A stretch of 64,000 nt of DNA from NCBI GenBank assembly GCA_000383355.1, contig KB911168.1, positions 1 to 64,000 on the forward strand, in the 5' to 3' direction. The position numbers and the translations under genes were made by a program. The notes under the pieces were generated by a model. It saw nothing but the letters and a program-made list of their open reading frames with translations. It made no database searches and was not told the DNA's origin. Below, piece after piece: positions 36,409 through 46,324 of the stretch (positions are counted from its first letter, which is position 1; each line of letters starts with the position of its first letter). This DNA comes from Flavobacterium sp. SCGC AAA160-P02. Lineage in GTDB: Bacteria; Bacteroidota; Bacteroidia; Flavobacteriales; Flavobacteriaceae.

Positions 36409-37926
36409 TTATAACAGAGATTTTCTTGTCATTTCTTTTGGTTGTTCAACACCCATTAATTCTAAAATTGTTGGAGCAATATCTCCTAACACTCCATCTT
36501 TTATTAATTTTATTTCTTTGTCTATAAGAATAATAGGAACCGGGTTGGTGGTATGAGCAGTGTGTGGGCTTCCGTCTGGATTCATCATTGTTTCACAGTT
36601 ACCATGATCAGCTATTAGAATAGTGGTGTATTCGTTTTCCAAACCTGAAGTTATTACATCTTTTGTACAATGATCTACCGTTTCACAAGCTTTTACTGCA
36701 GCATCAAACACACCAGTATGCCCTACCATATCTCCGTTGGCAAAATTTAAACATACAAAATCTACGTCTCCTTTTTCTAACTCAGGGATAATAGCATCTC
36801 TAATTTCATAAGCACTCATCTCTGGCTTTAGATCATATGTTGCTACTTTTGGAGAAGCACAAAGTAATCTTTTTTCCCCAATGAACTCTTCCTCTCTTCC
36901 ACCTGAAAAGAAAAAAGTAACGTGAGGGTATTTTTCAGTTTCGGCAATTCTAATCTGGGTTTTTTTTGCGGTTTCTAAAACTTCACCTAAGGTATTTTCT
37001 ATATTGTCGCTATTGTAAATAACTTTAATGTCTTTAAATGTTTTATCATAATTGGTAAGTGTTACAAAATACAGTGATCGTTTTTTCATTAAAAACTCAT
37101 CATTGTCTCTCTGACTTAAAACATTGGTGAGCTGCCTTCCTCGGTCTGTTCTAAAATTAAAGAAAATGACTACATCATCTTCTTTAATAGTGGCTTTTGG
37201 ATTTCCATTTTCATCAATCATAATGATGGGCTTGATGAATTCATCTGTTATATTATTCCCATAACTTTTTTGAATGCTCTGATCTGCATTAGTTGAGTTC
37301 TCTCCAATCCCGTTAACTAATGCATCATACGCTAGCTTAACTCTTTCCCATCTCTTGTCTCTATCCATTGCATAATATCTTCCAGTAACTGTTGCCAGTT
37401 CACCAGTAGTTTTTTTCATATGCTCTTGTATATCATGTATGAAATAAGATCCCGATTTTGGGTCACAATCTCTTCCATCAGTAAAAGCATGTAAGAAAAC
37501 ATTCTTTATATCATGATCATTTGCAGCATCTAATAAACCCTTTACATGATTACTATGAGAATGAATTCCTCCATTAGAAACTAAGCCTAGTAAATGAATA
37601 TTTTTATGATGTTCTTTTGCGTATTTAAAAGCGTTTAATAATTCTTTTTCTTTTGATAATTCACCTTCTCTTACAGCAATATTAATTTTTGCCAGATTTT
37701 GATAAACTATTCTTCCAGCGCCTAAATTCATATGACCTACTTCAGAATTCCCCATTTGTCCTTCAGGCAAACCTACATGCATACCATCTGTTCTTAATTC
37801 AGACGATGGATATTGATCGTATAATGAATTTATATAAGGTGTTTTGGCATTAAAAATTGCAGAAACATTAGGATCTTGAGTGATGCCCCAGCCGTCTAAA
37901 ATTAGTAAGATTACTTTCTTATTCAT
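36409..37926 (-). CDS. gpmI: cofactor-independent phosphoglycerate mutase
   Basis: Interconverts 3- and 2-phosphoglycerate in glycolysis using Mn2+. LILDGWG (residues 8-14) holds the first metal Asp; the phospho-acceptor Ser61 lies in GNSEVGHMNLGAG. The later FTDGRDCDP, RYYAMDRDKRW, NFRTDRGRQL and ADHGNCE blocks are all present. Its 505 residues are normal. It leads a minus-strand run gpmI, thioredoxin-like, HAD, map, methyltransferase with tight spacing up to the HAD gene. Confidence 0.97.
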   Translation of the reverse strand: MNKKVILLILDGWGITQDPNVSAIFNAKTPYINSLYDQYPSSELRTDGMHVGLPEGQMGNSEVGHMNLGAGRIVYQNLAKINIAVREGELSKEKELLNAFKYAKEHHKNIHLLGLVSNGGIHSHSNHVKGLLDAANDHDIKNVFLHAFTDGRDCDPKSGSYFIHDIQEHMKKTTGELATVTGRYYAMDRDKRWERVKLAYDALVNGIGENSTNADQSIQKSYGNNITDEFIKPIIMIDENGNPKATIKEDDVVIFFNFRTDRGRQLTNVLSQRDNDEFLMKKRSLYFVTLTNYDKTFKDIKVIYNSDNIENTLGEVLETAKKTQIRIAETEKYPHVTFFFSGGREEEFIGEKRLLCASPKVATYDLKPEMSAYEIRDAIIPELEKGDVDFVCLNFANGDMVGHTGVFDAAVKACETVDHCTKDVITSGLENEYTTILIADHGNCETMMNPDGSPHTAHTTNPVPIILIDKEIKLIKDGVLGDIAPTILELMGVEQPKEMTRKSLL

Positions 37927-37971
37927 GGTGTGTTTTAAAGTGTAAAAGTAAGAAAGATTTTTAGGTGTTTG

Positions 37972-38237
37972 TTAAAATTTTGCGAAACCGATAAAGTAAA
38001 TTATGATAACAATTAGAATAAGAAAGATACTTGTTTTTCTAATAAGGTCTTTTTTGTTTTCTCTTGTTATGTTCTCTCAGATATTTCTTGGCTGTTTCTT
38101 AGAGACATTTTTATAAAAAATAATCTTGTTTTTTTTGAATAGCTCCCATTTTTCTCTAATTTTTTAAAAGTACTCTTTCGAGTTCTTTTATTATTTTTGA
38201 TACTCATTACCATAGCTGCAATAGAACTCATACTCAT
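37972..38237 (-). pseudogene. decayed small membrane-protein gene
   Basis: A minus-strand gene of 266 bp can be traced from ATG 38237 to TAA 37974-37972. The first frame reads MSMSSIAAMVMSIKNNKRTRK. Homology to small flavobacterial proteins that open with SIKNNKR and end in one membrane helix is recalled, not tested. The frame is lost near an A6/T6 run at 38115-38120, where one missing base would restore it. The second frame then has TGA at 38079-38077 in KKQPRNI*ENITRENK, after which it is open for 34 residues including the helix IFLILIVIIIYFIGF. Two lesions argue for real decay. The remaining 38238-38356 shows nothing further. Confidence 0.65.
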
Positions 38238-38356
38238 TATTAACTAGCGTTACTTATTAGTAATAGAAAACATTAAAACGTTACCAAATTTGGGTATTTA
38301 TAACTGTAAAATGTGTAATTTTATAGACTAATTTAGAATTTAAACACTGATCTATT

Positions 38357-38668
38357 ATGAGTTTATTTGGAATGTTTAGCAATAAAGATGCTACAAAGAA
38401 GATAGAAGAATACTTGCAAAAAGGTGCTATTGTCTTAGATGTAAGAACTCTACCAGAATGGAATGAAGGTCATATTAAAGGATCAAAGCATCTTGTTTTA
38501 AATAGTATTCCTGAAAATATTGAAAGTATTAAAGGATTCAAAAAACCAATAATAGCAGTCTGTAAAAGTGGAGGTAGAAGCCAGAGTGCTACAGATTTTT
38601 TATCACAGCATGGATTAGATGTCATTAACGGAGGCCCTTGGCAAAATGTAGCTAAATATATTGATTAA
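38357..38668 (+). CDS. rhodanese-domain protein
   Basis: Single rhodanese domain of 103 residues. LDVRTLPEWNEGHIKGS is the CH2-A-like block, and the active-site loop is AVCKSGGRSQSA with the catalytic cysteine. Single-domain rhodaneses carry persulfide sulfur; the acceptor here is unknown. There is no signal peptide, so the protein is cytosolic. It stands alone between the pseudogene and a convergent membrane-protein gene. Confidence 0.92.
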   Translation: MSLFGMFSNKDATKKIEEYLQKGAIVLDVRTLPEWNEGHIKGSKHLVLNSIPENIESIKGFKKPIIAVCKSGGRSQSATDFLSQHGLDVINGGPWQNVAKYID

Positions 38669-38713
38669 CTATAATTATTAAAGCCTTATTCTCGAAACAT
38701 TTGTAGCTTTTTG

Positions 38714-39058
38714 TTAAGCCTTAAAGAATGAGTTGATTTTCTCACCAATTGCATATATGACTCCTAGTAAAGCTCCAGTAAATGCTCCCATAATAGCTGG
38801 ATCAAAATAATGACCAGTAATCCAATATTTTACATAGAATACAATGACTCCTATAAAAATTGAAATTATAAAAACTTGTAATCTAGATTTTGATAAATGA
38901 CCATAAATAGAAGTTAACACGCCAACTATAATTGATGTAGCAGTAATTTTTGACCAAAGCATATCAAACATAGAAGGGATAGGAGAAAGAAAAAATGAAG
39001 TTATTAGCATTCCTATTATTGTGCCAGAAAACATTCCTACAGCAATTTTTTTAATCAT
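38714..39058 (-). CDS. small membrane protein, unknown function
   Basis: A protein of 114 residues with four hydrophobic segments: about 5-27, 37-57, 61-83 and 88-108. Glycine-rich helices (GAFTGALLGVIYAIG) suggest tight packing. No charged catalytic residues or known motif. No family is recognised. It lies between a rhodanese gene (convergent) and the GSCFA gene (same strand, 42-base gap). Confidence 0.7.
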   Translation of the reverse strand: MIKKIAVGMFSGTIIGMLITSFFLSPIPSMFDMLWSKITATSIIVGVLTSIYGHLSKSRLQVFIISIFIGVIVFYVKYWITGHYFDPAIMGAFTGALLGVIYAIGEKINSFFKA

Positions 39059-39100
39059 TTGGGGTAAATTTTTATAAAACTACCTTAAATATTTTAATAA

Positions 39101-40051
39101 TTAAAAAAATATATGGGTAAATTTTTCTTGAAGTTGTTTTATTTTTTGTTCAGTAGATTTAATGAATTCTTTATATGATAAAGATTCAGAATTAAATGGT
39201 TTATGTTCTAAATTTCTTTGAATTTTCTTTATTTGTTGCATTATTTGTAATGCTTCATTAGAAAACCAGTTTTCTGAAAATTTCTCCCAAATATAATTTA
39301 TAGCACTATTATTTGGATGAATCATGTCTTCTTTATAAAAACGATAGTCACGTAATTCATCCATCATGATCTCATAACAAGGAAAATAGAAAGAATTTTC
39401 ATGAGACTTGATAACTTGGTGTAATGCTGTAATTAAGTGAGCTTTACTCTGTTGATTTTCTATAAACCCATCTTTTATGTGACGAACTGGAGATACTGTA
39501 AAAATGAAATTTGTGGTTGGGTTTATCTCTTTGATTAAAGAAATCATTACTGTTATACTTTCAATAATTTCGGTTATTGATAATAGTTCTTTTTGAAATT
39601 TATCTTGAGGAACTTTGTGACAATTAGCTACAGCTAATCCAGATTCTTTAAGCCTATAGACCCATGAGGTTCCTAGCGTAATAATGATATGTGTACTGCT
39701 TTTTAGTGATTTATTTGTTGATATTGAAGCTTTATCTAGTTGCTGTATGATTTCCTCTTTTGAAGAGTAACTTAGCTGAGAATGTGCCTCAAAAGACTGC
39801 CAGCGTTCATTTAAAAAAAAGACATCTTTTTTAGTATATTTTTTTTTATTAATAGCATTTTTAATAATTGTTTCAATTGCTTTTGGATGAAATAAAATAC
39901 CAAACGGATTTTGAACCGACTGAAATTTTAAATAACGAAACTTCTTTCCAATATTCTCAGAAAAACAGGAGCCCAGTAAGATAATTTTTGAATTATAATC
40001 TATAAGGTTATTGGTTTCTTTAGAAAATGGTATGTGAGTTTGAAGATTCAA
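39101..40051 (-). CDS. GSCFA family protein (SGNH-hydrolase-like)
   Basis: The name-giving motif is seen as LGSCFSENIG (about residues 31-40), the block-I serine region of SGNH-type hydrolases. ITLGTSWVYR, FTVSPVRHIKDGF and DDMIHPNNSAINYIW follow, the last holding the likely catalytic Asp and His. The 316 residues match Bacteroidetes GSCFA proteins. The substrate is not known; acyl or sugar-ester cleavage is inferred from the fold. It is third in a tight minus-strand run after alaS and a zinc-ribbon gene. Confidence 0.9.
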   Translation of the reverse strand: MNLQTHIPFSKETNNLIDYNSKIILLGSCFSENIGKKFRYLKFQSVQNPFGILFHPKAIETIIKNAINKKKYTKKDVFFLNERWQSFEAHSQLSYSSKEEIIQQLDKASISTNKSLKSSTHIIITLGTSWVYRLKESGLAVANCHKVPQDKFQKELLSITEIIESITVMISLIKEINPTTNFIFTVSPVRHIKDGFIENQQSKAHLITALHQVIKSHENSFYFPCYEIMMDELRDYRFYKEDMIHPNNSAINYIWEKFSENWFSNEALQIMQQIKKIQRNLEHKPFNSESLSYKEFIKSTEQKIKQLQEKFTHIFF

Positions 40052-40054
40052 AAA

Positions 40055-40321
40055 CTAGTATTTGGCGTGACATGTAGGGCACTCAAAACTAGAGTTACCT
40101 TTTTTAAGTCTGATTCCATCAATATGAGTCACTACAAATTTTTGAATAAACCCATGGTTTGCTTCATGATTGTTTACATCAATTTGCTTGTCTTTATAGA
40201 GTTCTCTAATTTCATAATCATATTCTTGTGATCCCCAGCAATTAGGGCAGACGCCTTCTAAAACTTCATTTTTAGTTTCTTTTGCTGGTTTTTTGAAAAA
40301 AGAAATCAATGCTTCTATCAT
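40055..40321 (-). CDS. small zinc-ribbon protein
   Basis: An 88-residue protein with two CxxC knuckles, Cys25-Pro-Asn-Cys28 and Cys81-Pro-Thr-Cys84, that would bind one zinc. The central part is polar. Flavobacterial genomes commonly hold such a gene beside alaS, but no function is established. It is 9 bases downstream of alaS and 3 bases upstream of the GSCFA gene, so a shared transcript is likely. Confidence 0.82.
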   Translation of the reverse strand: MIEALISFFKKPAKETKNEVLEGVCPNCWGSQEYDYEIRELYKDKQIDVNNHEANHGFIQKFVVTHIDGIRLKKGNSSFECPTCHAKY

Positions 40322-40330
40322 GATATTACT

Positions 40331-42946
40331 TTATTGTAGATAGGTTATTGCTTTTTCTAAAGCTTCATCTATACCTGCTGGTTTTTTACCTCCTGCAGTT
40401 GCAAAAAATGCTTGTCCACCACCACCACCTTGAATATATGTCCCTAACTCTCTAACAATAGCTCCCGCATCTAAATTTTTATCAGCTACAATTTCTTTAG
40501 AAACATAGCAGGTTAAAATAGCTTTTCCATTATTCTCAGCTCCAAACAATAAGAATAAATTTTTAAATTCATTTCCTAATTCAAAAGCTAATGTTTTTAT
40601 ACCATTAGCATCTAAATCAACTTTTTTTGCTAAAAACTGAACACCATTTATTTCTTGAAGTTCGTTTCTTAACTCACTTTTAAGGTTCTTTGTTTTTGCT
40701 TTTAACAACTGATCTAGTTGTTTTTTTAAGGTATTATTTTCATGTTGTATGGCAAGAAGTGCTTTTACAGGTTCTTTAGGATTGTTAAGTAACTCTTTTA
40801 GTTCATGAAAAACACTATTATTTTCTAAATAATATTCTTTTGTAGCATCCATAGTAATAGCTTCAATTCTTCTAATTCCAGCTGCAACAGCTCCTTCAGA
40901 TTTAATTTTGAAATGCCAGATGTCTGAGGTGTTTGTAACATGAGTTCCACCACATAATTCAACAGATTGTCCAAATCGAATAGATCTTACAGTGTCTCCG
41001 TATTTTTCACCAAATAAGCTCATGGCACCATCAGCAATAGCTTCCTCTTTTGGAATAGTTCTTTTTTCTATTAAGGGCAATTTTCCTTCAATTCTTGCAT
41101 TTACAAAGTTTTCTACATCACGTAATTCATCAACAGTTAATTTAGAGAAATGAGAAAAATCAAATCGTAAATGTTTAGAATGTACCGCACTTCCTTTTTG
41201 TGCCACATGAGTTCCTAGAACTTCACGCAAAGCTTGGTGGAGAAGATGAGTAGCACTATGGTTAGCAGAAGTTCTTTGACGCTGCTTTTGATCTACAACA
41301 GCTGTGAAAGGCTCTCGTACATTTTTTGGTAAATTTTCGGTAAAGTGAATGATAACATTATTCTCTTTTTTTGTATTTAAAACATAAAGTACATCACCAT
41401 GAATATCTTCTAAATATCCTTTGTCTCCTACTTGCCCTCCACCTTCAGGATAGAAAGGAGTATGGTTAAAAACCAATTGATATTGATCTCCTTCTTTTTT
41501 TGATGATACTTTTCTGTATCGAGTTATTTTCACGTCTGCTTCTAAAGAATCATAGCCAACAAAACCTTCTTCGCTATTGTTTATTAGATCAGTCCAATCA
41601 TCTGTAGAAGATTTACTGGCAGAACGAGAGCGTTCTTTTTGTTTTTTCATTTCAACATGAAAATCGTCTTCATTTAAAACAAAACCTTTTTCACGAAGAA
41701 TTAGAGAGGTTAAGTCTATCGGAAACCCAAATGTATCATACAATTCAAAAGCTTTCTTACCTGAAACTTCTTTAGAATCTGCAGTATTAATAATTGTATC
41801 TAATAATACAAGTCCTTGATCTAATGTTCTTAAAAAAGAAGTTTCTTCTTCTTTAATTACATTTTCAATTAATTGTTTTTGAGTATTTAATTCTGGGAAT
41901 GCTTTTCCCATTTTTTTAGAAAGTATGTCTACCAACCTATAAATAAATGGTTCTTTTTTGTTAAGAAATGTAAACCCGTAACGAACAGCCCTTCGTAAGA
42001 TTCTACGTATTACATAACCGGCTCCTGTATTGCTTGGCAACTGTCCGTCTGCAATTGAAAATGCAACGGCTCTAACATGATCTACAATTACTCTTATGGC
42101 AATATCCTCTTTTTCATTTTCACCATAGGTTACAGACGAAATTGCTTCTATTTCTCTAATTAAGGGAATAAAAATATCGGTATCATAATTTGATTTCACG
42201 TCTTGTAAAACCATACAAAGGCGTTCAAATCCAAGGCCTGTATCAATATGTTTAGAAGGTAATTCTTCTAGTTCACCCGTTGCTTTTCTGTTGTATTGCA
42301 TAAAAACAAGGTTCCAGATTTCTACAACCTGTGGATGATCCATATTAACCAAACTCTTACCGTCAACTCTTGCTTTTTCTTGATCGGTTCTAATATCAAC
42401 ATGAATTTCTGAACATGGACCACATGGACCCTGCTCTCCCATTTCCCAGAAATTATCTTTTTTATTTCCTCTTAAAATACGATCTTCAGGGATGATTTCT
42501 TTCCAGATATCATAAGCTTCTTGGTCTATTGGTAAATTATCATTGTCTGTACTTCCTTCAAAAATAGTTACATATAAGATATCCTGAGATATTCCGTACA
42601 CTTCTGTTAGTAATTCCCAAGCCCAAGAAATGGCTTCTTTTTTAAAGTAATCGCCAAAACTCCAGTTTCCTAACATCTCAAACATGGTGTGATGATAAGT
42701 GTCATAACCAACCTCTTCTAGATCATTGTGTTTTCCAGAGACACGCAAACATTTTTGAGTGTCAGAAATTCTAGCATTTTTAGGAATACTATTTCCTAAA
42801 AAATACTCTTTAAAAGGAGCCATACCAGCATTGGTAAACATCAAGGTTGGGTCGTCCTTTAAAACCATGGGAGATGAAGGAACAATTTGATGTGATTTTT
42901 CTTTAAAAAAATCTAAAAATTGTGAACGAATTTCTTGAGATTTCAT
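40331..42946 (-). CDS. alaS: alanyl-tRNA synthetase
   Basis: Full-length class II synthetase of 871 residues. The aminoacylation domain is N-terminal ([17 protein letters not shown] at about 30-46; [12 protein letters not shown]). The editing domain has [14 protein letters not shown] with HxxxH and CGGTHV, which chelate zinc and clear Ser- and Gly-tRNA. The C-terminal C-Ala region ends with [24 protein letters not shown]. All expected modules are present. It leads the alaS, zinc-ribbon, GSCFA run. Confidence 0.97.
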   Translation of the reverse strand: MKSQEIRSQFLDFFKEKSHQIVPSSPMVLKDDPTLMFTNAGMAPFKEYFLGNSIPKNARISDTQKCLRVSGKHNDLEEVGYDTYHHTMFEMLGNWSFGDYFKKEAISWAWELLTEVYGISQDILYVTIFEGSTDNDNLPIDQEAYDIWKEIIPEDRILRGNKKDNFWEMGEQGPCGPCSEIHVDIRTDQEKARVDGKSLVNMDHPQVVEIWNLVFMQYNRKATGELEELPSKHIDTGLGFERLCMVLQDVKSNYDTDIFIPLIREIEAISSVTYGENEKEDIAIRVIVDHVRAVAFSIADGQLPSNTGAGYVIRRILRRAVRYGFTFLNKKEPFIYRLVDILSKKMGKAFPELNTQKQLIENVIKEEETSFLRTLDQGLVLLDTIINTADSKEVSGKKAFELYDTFGFPIDLTSLILREKGFVLNEDDFHVEMKKQKERSRSASKSSTDDWTDLINNSEEGFVGYDSLEADVKITRYRKVSSKKEGDQYQLVFNHTPFYPEGGGQVGDKGYLEDIHGDVLYVLNTKKENNVIIHFTENLPKNVREPFTAVVDQKQRQRTSANHSATHLLHQALREVLGTHVAQKGSAVHSKHLRFDFSHFSKLTVDELRDVENFVNARIEGKLPLIEKRTIPKEEAIADGAMSLFGEKYGDTVRSIRFGQSVELCGGTHVTNTSDIWHFKIKSEGAVAAGIRRIEAITMDATKEYYLENNSVFHELKELLNNPKEPVKALLAIQHENNTLKKQLDQLLKAKTKNLKSELRNELQEINGVQFLAKKVDLDANGIKTLAFELGNEFKNLFLLFGAENNGKAILTCYVSKEIVADKNLDAGAIVRELGTYIQGGGGGQAFFATAGGKKPAGIDEALEKAITYLQ

Positions 42947-43109
42947 AAATCAAAAGTTGAATTTCTTTGCTATTAATGATATTAAATTTTCACCTTAAAT
43001 GAATCAAAATTATAGTTAGTGAAACATTTTGTAAATTTGCTTTTATTATTTGATAGAGATCTAATTTTACGAGTACTCTATTGTAAACAAAAGTAGCATA
43101 TTTAGTTGT

Positions 43110-44078
43110 ATGGCAAAAGTAAAATATTATTACGATTCAGAAACCTTAAGCTATCGAAAGATAGAGCAAAGCAAAGGAACTATTTCTAAGATAGTGGTTC
43201 TAATTACATTTAGTACCCTTTTAGTAATGCTCTCAGGTTTTATAGTATTGAGTCAATTTCTTAAAACACCAAATCAATTAGCTCAAGAGAGAGAATTAGA
43301 AAATCTAAAATTTAATTATGAACTATTAAATAAACGATTGGATGAAAGTTCTTCTGTATTGTCTCAATTGCAACAAAGAGACAACAATATTTACAGAGCT
43401 TATTTTGAAGCAAATCCAATTCCAGAAGAACAACGAAAAGCAGGATTTGGAGGAGTAAACAGGTATCTTTATTTAAACGGTTATGACAATACTAAGTTGG
43501 TAAAAAATGCAACTAAAAAATTAGATATTCTATCAAAGCAATTAGTTGTGCAATCTAAATCTCTAGATGAAATAGTTTCTTTAGCCAAAGAGAAAGAAAC
43601 CATGTTGGCTTCTATACCTGCTATTATGCCAATAAAAAAGGAAGATTTGTCCTATGTAGCCTCTGGTTTTAAATATAGAATGCATCCAATTTTAAAGATT
43701 CGAAAATTTCACAAAGGAATGGATTTTAAGGCTTCAACAGGAACGCCAATTTATGCCTCTGGAAATGGAAAAGTTTCTTTAGCCCAGAGAAGTGCCACTT
43801 TTGGAAAAGTTGTTTATATAGATCATGGCTTTGGGTATAGAACAGTATATGCACACATGAGTAAGATTGCAACTAGAAAAGGAAGAAAAGTTAAACGAGG
43901 AGATATTATAGGGTATGTGGGAAATACAGGAAGGTCTGTAGGCTCTCACTTGCACTATGAAGTTCATAAAAACGGACGCGCATTAAACCCTATAAATTTT
44001 TATTACGGAGATTTAACACCAGAAGAATTTTTAGCAATGCAAATTGCCTCTGAAGAAGAGGGTCAATCTTACGATTAA
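43110..44078 (+). CDS. M23 family peptidoglycan endopeptidase
   Basis: Type II membrane protein: TM helix at about 27-49, a periplasmic coiled coil (about 55-90; ELENLKFNYELLNKRLDESS), and a C-terminal LytM domain (about 190-300). Zinc ligands are in FHKGMDF (His and Asp) and HLHYEVH (last His), with YAHMSK also intact, so it should cleave peptidoglycan cross-links. A TAAATTTG -7 element lies at 43032-43039. The short merR gene starts 9 bases after its stop. Confidence 0.93.
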   Translation: MAKVKYYYDSETLSYRKIEQSKGTISKIVVLITFSTLLVMLSGFIVLSQFLKTPNQLAQERELENLKFNYELLNKRLDESSSVLSQLQQRDNNIYRAYFEANPIPEEQRKAGFGGVNRYLYLNGYDNTKLVKNATKKLDILSKQLVVQSKSLDEIVSLAKEKETMLASIPAIMPIKKEDLSYVASGFKYRMHPILKIRKFHKGMDFKASTGTPIYASGNGKVSLAQRSATFGKVVYIDHGFGYRTVYAHMSKIATRKGRKVKRGDIIGYVGNTGRSVGSHLHYEVHKNGRALNPINFYYGDLTPEEFLAMQIASEEEGQSYD

Positions 44079-44087
44079 TAGCATACT

Positions 44088-44417
44088 ATGCACATAGACT
44101 TACCCGAAAAAAGATATTATAAGATAGGAGAGGTGGCAAAAGCCTTTTCTGTAAATACTTCATTAATTAGGTTTTGGGAAAAAGAATTTGAAATTATCAA
44201 GCCAAAAAAAAATGCAAAAGGAAATCGTTTATTTACTTCAAATGATGTCTCCAATTTTAAACTCATATATAACCTCGTCAAAGAAAGGGGTTTTACTTTA
44301 GAGGGTGCGAAACAAAAATTAAAGAAAAATCCGCTCGGTACGATAAATAATCATGAAATCGTAAGTAGATTAGAATTTGTAAAAGCAGAACTAATTAAGA
44401 TAAAAAATCAATTATAA
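44088..44417 (+). CDS. short MerR-family transcription regulator
   Basis: A 109-residue protein with an N-terminal winged helix (YYKIGEVAKAFSVNTSLIRFWEKEFEII, about 9-36) and the wing KNAKGNRLFTSNDV. It has only a short C-terminal helix and no effector-binding domain or cysteines for metals. Flavobacteria usually carry this gene directly behind the M23 gene, and the layout is the same here (9-base gap). Its targets are unknown. A dyad lies on its start codon and a 36-bp perfect palindrome on its stop codon. Confidence 0.88.
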   Translation: MHIDLPEKRYYKIGEVAKAFSVNTSLIRFWEKEFEIIKPKKNAKGNRLFTSNDVSNFKLIYNLVKERGFTLEGAKQKLKKNPLGTINNHEIVSRLEFVKAELIKIKNQL

Positions 44418-44446
44418 AATACTATGCGCGCATAGTATTTTATAAT
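44411..44446. terminator. 36-bp perfect palindrome at the merR stop codon
   Basis: Bases 44411-44428 are the exact reverse complement of 44429-44446, centred on GCGCGC. The stop codon TAA (44415-44417) is inside the left arm. It can act as a terminator hairpin, though the T-run is interrupted. An operator role is the alternative, because CTATGCACATAG at the merR start (44086-44097) shares the CTATGC half-site. Confidence 0.7.
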
Positions 44447-44512
44447 TATTTGTCCTATCTTCGTAGGATTAAGTTAAAATTAAACATCAATTTTTAAAAA
44501 CGTTAAAATAGT

Positions 44513-46324
44513 ATGGCTGAAAAGTATGTAGATATAGACACCTTAAAATACCTTCTTTACGATGTTCACAACCTAGAAGAATTATTTGTTAGAGATCGCT
44601 TTCAAGACCATGATAAAGAATCGCTTGACATGTTTATAGATTCAGTCAAAGAATTTGCTGACAGAGAGTTGTTTCCTTACGTCAAAGAAATGGACGAACA
44701 TCCAGCATATCATAAAGACGGAAAAGTATTTGTTCACGATCAAGTAAAAACAATGATGCATAAAGGTGGAGAAATGGGTCTTATTTCGGCTCCTTTTAAT
44801 TATGAAGATGGTGGAATGCAAATTCCTTTTTTATCTCATACAGCCGCTACCTATATTTTAGATGCTGCCAACAATCATTTGCCTGGCTATGCAGGATTAA
44901 CTCAAGGAGCAGCAGAATTAATTATCCATTTTGCAACTAAAGAATTAAACCAGGCCTACGTGCCAAATATGTTATCTGGTCAATGGGGAGGGACTATGTG
45001 TTTAACAGAACCTCAGGCAGGAAGTTCTCTATCAGATATTGTTACAAAAGCAACTCCAACAGAGGATGGTTTTTATAAAATTTCTGGTCAGAAAATTTTT
45101 ATTTCAGGAGGAGATAATAATTTTACTGAAAACGTTGTCCATCTAGTATTGGCAAGAATTGAAGGGGCTCCGAAAGGAACCAAAGGAATTTCTCTATTTG
45201 TGGTTCCAAAGAATCGGCCAACTACTTCAGGGGCATTAGAATTTAATGATGTTACAACTGTTGCAGATTTTCAGAAAATGGGGCAACGAGGATATTGTAC
45301 CACCCACCTAGGTTTTGGAGATGCAGATGACTGTAAGGGATGGATTGTTGGTGAACCTAACCAAGGATTAAAGTATATGTTTTTAATGATGAATTCTGCA
45401 AGAATTGCTGTTGGAAGAGGAGCTTCTGCTATTGCTTCTGCGGCATATCAAGCATCATTACAGTATGCAAATGAACGTCCTCAAGGAAGAAAATTATCAA
45501 GTAATGGTAAGAAAAATCCAGAAGAAAATCAAGCATTAATTATAGAACACCCAGATGTTAGAAGAATGCTTTTAATGCAAAAAGCGGTCGTAGAAGGATC
45601 TATGAGTTTGGTTTTTTTAGCGGCAAAATATTACGATATCATAGAAACTGCAACTTCACCAGAGGAAAAAGAGAAATATAATTTGTTGTTGGAAATGATT
45701 ATTCCAATTGTAAAAACATATCCATCTGAAGCTGGAGCTGCTGCTGTAAATAACGGTTTACAGGTTCTAGGGGGCTACGGATTTTGTGCAGATTTTATTT
45801 TACAACAATACTACAGAGACATACGAATATCTGCTTTATACGAAGGAACTACAGGGATACAATCTCAAGATTTATTAGGTAGAAAAGTAACCATGAGTAA
45901 TGGTAAGGCATTGCAATTACTTTCTGCTGAAATTATGATAACAATCAATGAAGCAAAAGAAATAGAAGGCTTGCAATCGTATGCAAACACTCTTGAAGCA
46001 AAACTACAACTCACTCAAAAAGTATTGGGTCATTTAATGCCTCATGCAATGAAAGGTGATTACGAAAGATACCTAGCAGATGCCTCTATTTTTATGGAAT
46101 TCTTTAGTTTAATTTTAGTGGGTTGGACTTGGTTAGATCTAGGAGTAAATGCCACAAAAGCAATGAGTGCTGATGGTAAATATTCAAAAGAATTTTACGA
46201 AAGTAAAATACATACCATGAAATATTTCTTTACCTATGAATTGCCAAAAACATCAGGACTATCAGAGATTCTATTTAATACTGAATCTATTACTATAAAA
46301 AAAGACACAGAACCCGTAATTTAA
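44513..46324 (+). CDS. acyl-CoA dehydrogenase, long form with C-terminal domain
   Basis: FAD enzyme of fatty-acid beta-oxidation, 603 residues. The FAD/substrate region has TMCLTEPQAGSSLSDI and QKIFISGGDNNF; the catalytic Glu is in YEGTTGIQSQDLLGRK. The extra 130 residues at the C-terminus match the acyl-CoA dehydrogenase C-terminal domain of FadE5-like enzymes. It begins a run of lipid-catabolism genes to 49852: the next SDR gene starts on the last base of its stop codon (TAATG). Confidence 0.93.
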   Translation: MAEKYVDIDTLKYLLYDVHNLEELFVRDRFQDHDKESLDMFIDSVKEFADRELFPYVKEMDEHPAYHKDGKVFVHDQVKTMMHKGGEMGLISAPFNYEDGGMQIPFLSHTAATYILDAANNHLPGYAGLTQGAAELIIHFATKELNQAYVPNMLSGQWGGTMCLTEPQAGSSLSDIVTKATPTEDGFYKISGQKIFISGGDNNFTENVVHLVLARIEGAPKGTKGISLFVVPKNRPTTSGALEFNDVTTVADFQKMGQRGYCTTHLGFGDADDCKGWIVGEPNQGLKYMFLMMNSARIAVGRGASAIASAAYQASLQYANERPQGRKLSSNGKKNPEENQALIIEHPDVRRMLLMQKAVVEGSMSLVFLAAKYYDIIETATSPEEKEKYNLLLEMIIPIVKTYPSEAGAAAVNNGLQVLGGYGFCADFILQQYYRDIRISALYEGTTGIQSQDLLGRKVTMSNGKALQLLSAEIMITINEAKEIEGLQSYANTLEAKLQLTQKVLGHLMPHAMKGDYERYLADASIFMEFFSLILVGWTWLDLGVNATKAMSADGKYSKEFYESKIHTMKYFFTYELPKTSGLSEILFNTESITIKKDTEPVI

